DNA from: Flavobacteriaceae bacterium
Lineage (GTDB): Bacteria > Bacteroidota > Bacteroidia > Flavobacteriales > Flavobacteriaceae
Direction: 5' to 3'
Assembly (NCBI GenBank): GCA_020435965.1
Contig: JAGQYS010000093.1
Location: 1-32,850 of the forward strand
DNA length: 32,850 bases
Part shown: positions 30,221-32,850 of the stretch, in pieces
Position numbering within the stretch: position 1 is the stretch's first letter
Layout of the letters: each line of letters opens with the position of its first letter
Notes under the pieces: model-generated
The model's input: the letters and a program-made list of their open reading frames with translations, nothing else
Database searches by the model: none
What the model was told of the DNA's origin: nothing
Made by a program: the position numbers and the translations under genes

Positions 30221-31427
30221 ATTAGAAATAGTAAACAGAAAAGGATACAAACTCGCTGCTTCAATTGAATTACCAGCAAATCAAAAGCCCAATTATTTTG
30301 CCATTTTCGCACATTGCTTTTCGTGTAACAGTACTATAGGTGCAGCAAAAAACGTTACCAGAGCATTAACAAATCATGGGTTTGGTGTTGTACGTTTTGA
30401 TTTTACAGGATTAGGTAGAAGCGAAGGCGAATTTGCCGAAAGTCATTTTTCAGCCAATGTAGAAGATTTAATAGATGTAAATGGGTATTTAACAGAACAT
30501 TTTCAAGCACCAAGTTTAATGATTGGTCATTCGCTTGGTGGAGCAGCTGCTATTGTTGCAGCTTCAAAATTAGAAAATATAAAAGCAGTTGTGACTATTG
30601 CAGCACCTGCAACGGTAAATCATGTAACACATCATTTTTCGCACGCAGCCGAAGATATAAAACGCATGAGCGAAAGTGAAGTAATGATTGCCGGCAGAAC
30701 TTTTAAAATAGATAAAGAGTTTTACGAAGATTTTGGTAAAACCGACTTGCCAACGATCACAAAAAAACTTCGTAAACCAATATTAATAATGCACGCACCA
30801 TTTGATAAGATGGTTGGTATAGAAAACGCACATCAGTTATATCACAACGCCATTCATCCAAAAAGTTTTGTAAGTCTAGACGATGCAGACCATTTATTAT
30901 CATTGGCAAAACATAGCGAGTATGCTGGTGATGTTATTGGCTCTTGGGTAAAGTTGTATTTCCCAAAGGTAGATAACACTATGATTAGTACAGAAGGCGA
31001 GCAATTAGTAGCACATTTAAATTTAAAAGAAGATAATTTTACAACATCGCTACAAACTAAAAAGCACAATTTTATTGCCGACGAACCTGGAAGCATAGGC
31101 GGAGACGATTTTGGGCCTTCACCTTACGAATATTTAACCGCCGGAATTGCTGCTTGCACAACCATGACTTTAAAACTATATGCAGAGCGTAAAGGTTGGG
31201 ATTTGCAAGAAGTATACGTGTATATTACGCATAGTAAAAAACATAGCGATGAGCTAAATCTGGATTTAGAAAAACCAGGACGTATAGATTTTATGGAAAA
31301 GAAATTAAAATTTATTGGTGATTTAGACGCTGCACAAAAAGAAAAATTAAAAGCAATAGCTTCAAAATGTCCAGTTCATAAAACTGTGGCAAGCGTGGTG
31401 CATTTTGAAACTGAAATAATTGATTAA
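30207..31427 (+). CDS. Alpha/beta hydrolase-OsmC fusion protein
   Basis: A 406-residue two-domain protein. Residues 1-255 are an alpha/beta hydrolase with nucleophile S109 in GHSLGG, D200 in PFDKMVG and H229 in DADHLL. Residues ~265-406 form an OsmC domain: [18 protein letters not shown] with C317 and KCPVHKT with C388, the peroxidatic and resolving cysteines that reduce organic hydroperoxides. The combination is a known architecture. It overlaps the MsrA-like gene by 14 bases. Reduction of lipid peroxides or of esters released by the hydrolase is an inference. Confidence 0.92.
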   Translation: MRTNRLEIVNRKGYKLAASIELPANQKPNYFAIFAHCFSCNSTIGAAKNVTRALTNHGFGVVRFDFTGLGRSEGEFAESHFSANVEDLIDVNGYLTEHFQAPSLMIGHSLGGAAAIVAASKLENIKAVVTIAAPATVNHVTHHFSHAAEDIKRMSESEVMIAGRTFKIDKEFYEDFGKTDLPTITKKLRKPILIMHAPFDKMVGIENAHQLYHNAIHPKSFVSLDDADHLLSLAKHSEYAGDVIGSWVKLYFPKVDNTMISTEGEQLVAHLNLKEDNFTTSLQTKKHNFIADEPGSIGGDDFGPSPYEYLTAGIAACTTMTLKLYAERKGWDLQEVYVYITHSKKHSDELNLDLEKPGRIDFMEKKLKFIGDLDAAQKEKLKAIASKCPVHKTVASVVHFETEIID

Positions 31428-31434
31428 TACAACC

Positions 31435-31953
31435 ATGAAACTACTAAAATTACTATGCTTTATATTGCTTTTTGGTTCTTGCAATACAACACAAGAAAAA
31501 AAGAAAGAATCAACGCATGAACTAAAAACCCCAGAAACAGAAAAACATATCGTTGCAGTTTTAGATGGGCCAACAGAAGCTACAGGGCTTTCCGTTCAGA
31601 TAATTGCAGATGTAGATTTAAGCAAAGAACTTCCAAACCCAGACGGTCGCCATTTGCGTATGCGTCATTTTGTATTAGCACCTGGTGGAAAAGTACCCGT
31701 TCACTCGCACGTAGATAGACCTGCCATCATGTATGTTATAAAAGGGGAAGCCGTTGAACATCGTTCGGATAAAGACAAACCAACCGTAATAAAAGCGGGT
31801 GAGGTCATAGAGGAAACAACAGGCTATAGCCATTGGGTAGAAAATGTCTCAGATGAACCTTTAGAATTTATTTCGGCAGATAATTTTAATACCAATAACA
31901 GCGAAAAATTTACCTACAAGCAAATTCGCGATAATTACGGACTCGATTATTAA
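31435..31953 (+). CDS. Cupin-domain lipoprotein
   Basis: A 172-residue protein. The ATG at 31435 gives a lipoprotein signal (LLFGSC with acylated C16); an earlier TTG start is less good. The rest is a single-domain cupin: MRHFVLAPGGKVPVHSHVDRPAIMYVIKGEAVE and HWVENVSDEPLEF carry the two metal-binding motifs, with histidines at HSH and HW. A metal-binding or small-molecule role outside the cytosol is possible. It is 7 bases after the hydrolase-OsmC gene and overlaps egtB by one base. Confidence 0.85.
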   Translation: MKLLKLLCFILLFGSCNTTQEKKKESTHELKTPETEKHIVAVLDGPTEATGLSVQIIADVDLSKELPNPDGRHLRMRHFVLAPGGKVPVHSHVDRPAIMYVIKGEAVEHRSDKDKPTVIKAGEVIEETTGYSHWVENVSDEPLEFISADNFNTNNSEKFTYKQIRDNYGLDY

Positions 31954-32850
31954 TGGAAGCTTTAAAAGATAAATTTATAGAAACAAGAAAGCGTACAGAA
32001 ACTATTTGTTCGTATTTAGAAACCGAAGATTTTTCGGTACAACCTGCAGTTTATGTTTCACCACCAAAATGGCATTTAGCACACACTACTTGGTTTTTTG
32101 AGCAGTTTGTTTTAGTAGAATTTGATAAGGCCTATAAATTGTATAATAACGATTTCGCTTACCTATTCAACAGCTATTACAATAATGCTGGCGAGCGTGT
32201 GTTGCGTCCCAATCGTGGTTTAATGACACGACCAACGGTAAAACAAGTGTTAGAATACAGAACTTATGTTACCAAACACTTGGCAAATTTTTTAGATAAA
32301 ACAAGAAATGAAAACATCCTTGAAATTATAGAAATAGGCATCAACCACGAGCAACAACATCAAGAATTATTGGCTTATGATATTAAATATATTTTAGGAA
32401 ATCAACCTACGTTTCCGACCATAAAACACGATTTTAATTTACAAGAAGAAACACAACAACAAAAGTTTATAAACATTGAAGAAGGCGTTTATGCCATTGG
32501 ACATCAAGCAGAAGGGTTTTCTTTTGATAGAGAATTGGGTGTTCATAAAAGCTACATTCAACCTTTTCAAATTTCAAATAAATTAGTAACCAATAAAGAA
32601 TACATAGCATTTATTGAAGCTGGAGGCTATCAAAATTTTAACCTTTGGCATGCCGAAGGTTGGGATTTTATCCAAAATAATAATATAGAAGCACCATTGT
32701 ATTGGCATAATGTCAATGGTAAATGGCACTATTATACTTACAACGGGTTTATTCCTGTTGAAGAAGAAAAACCAGTAACGCACATCAGTTTTTTTGAAGC
32801 CTATGCGTTTGCTGAATGGAAAGGCATGCGATTACCAACAGAATTTGAAT
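31953..32850 (+). CDS. egtB: EgtB-like ergothioneine biosynthesis sulfoxide synthase (partial, right edge)
   Basis: The first 299 residues of a gene that runs past the window end, overlapping the cupin gene by one base (TAATG). The N-terminus is a DinB-type four-helix domain with KWHLAHTTWFFEQF at 40-52 and the iron motif HEQQHQE at 132-138 (H132, H136, E138). From about 180 a formylglycine-generating-enzyme-like domain starts: GVYAIGHQAEGFSFDRE, FQISNKLVTNKEYIAFIEAGGY and LPTEFE at the edge. EgtB joins an SH donor (gamma-Glu-Cys or Cys) to hercynine. The hercynine-forming egtD gene would be expected just beyond the edge. Confidence 0.93.
   Translation, partial: MEALKDKFIETRKRTETICSYLETEDFSVQPAVYVSPPKWHLAHTTWFFEQFVLVEFDKAYKLYNNDFAYLFNSYYNNAGERVLRPNRGLMTRPTVKQVLEYRTYVTKHLANFLDKTRNENILEIIEIGINHEQQHQELLAYDIKYILGNQPTFPTIKHDFNLQEETQQQKFINIEEGVYAIGHQAEGFSFDRELGVHKSYIQPFQISNKLVTNKEYIAFIEAGGYQNFNLWHAEGWDFIQNNNIEAPLYWHNVNGKWHYYTYNGFIPVEEEKPVTHISFFEAYAFAEWKGMRLPTEFE

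Noticed and set aside
1-32850. CRISPR array, transposase, integrase, rRNA or prophage genes
   Set aside because: No regularly spaced repeats and no proteins of these types were found on either strand.

Overview
The window looks like a piece of a chromosome from a low-GC Bacteroidetes, most likely a marine Flavobacteriaceae member. The reasons are AT-rich DNA, A-rich leaders mostly without Shine-Dalgarno sequences, candidate -7 boxes of the Bacteroidetes type (TANNTTTG), and many small families typical of flavobacteria. The genus cannot be fixed from the sequence alone. Almost every gene lies on the + strand in short-spaced or overlapping runs; the only convincing minus-strand gene is a DUF427 gene at 7663-8229.

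Layout. 1-216: the remnant of one tRNA-Leu, an intact tRNA-Leu(UAG), a terminator and a perfect 11-bp tandem repeat. 487-1314: an AraC-type regulator. 1542-7653: msrB-msrA, a secreted CPGC redoxin, a glutaredoxin-GNAT fusion, a SirB1-like protein, a thioredoxin-MsrA-like fusion, thioredoxin, a TIKI/TraB-like protein, a DinB protein and a degenerate Mrr-like protein. 7663-9990: DUF427 (minus), a thiolase and an NTF2-like protein. 10183-19402: selO, a GreA-C-terminal-like protein, a uracil-DNA-glycosylase-like protein, four members of a paralogous family, a DoxX-ABM fusion, a lactonase-like lipoprotein, a pterin dehydratase, a DM13 protein, an AbiC-like membrane protein and an AlkA-type glycosylase. 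19493-24119: a second msrA, an AhpD-like protein, a metallo-beta-lactamase-fold protein, an aldo/keto reductase, a cytosolic CPGC redoxin, DUF302 and a PPOX-family flavoprotein. 24337-28428: two NTF2-like proteins, an unrecognised protein, DUF72, a DUF983 gene cut by an in-frame stop, and a Na+/H+ antiporter. 28523-32850: DUF427, a membrane protein, Dps, a divergent MsrA, a hydrolase-OsmC fusion, a cupin lipoprotein and the start of egtB, which runs off the window.

Theme. The region reads as a stress and redox repair island. It holds four MsrA-family proteins plus MsrB for methionine sulfoxide, several thioredoxin-fold proteins that could supply electrons, SelO, AhpD-like and OsmC peroxide functions, Dps for iron and DNA protection, ergothioneine synthesis (EgtB), and two base-excision glycosylases. 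Points most worth a second look are the paralogous family with a shared C-terminal module (13865-18486) and the AbiC-like gene inside it, the thioredoxin-MsrA fusion, the glutaredoxin-GNAT fusion, the split DUF983 gene, and several perfect palindromes in intergenic regions. No CRISPR array, transposase, integrase or rRNA was seen.
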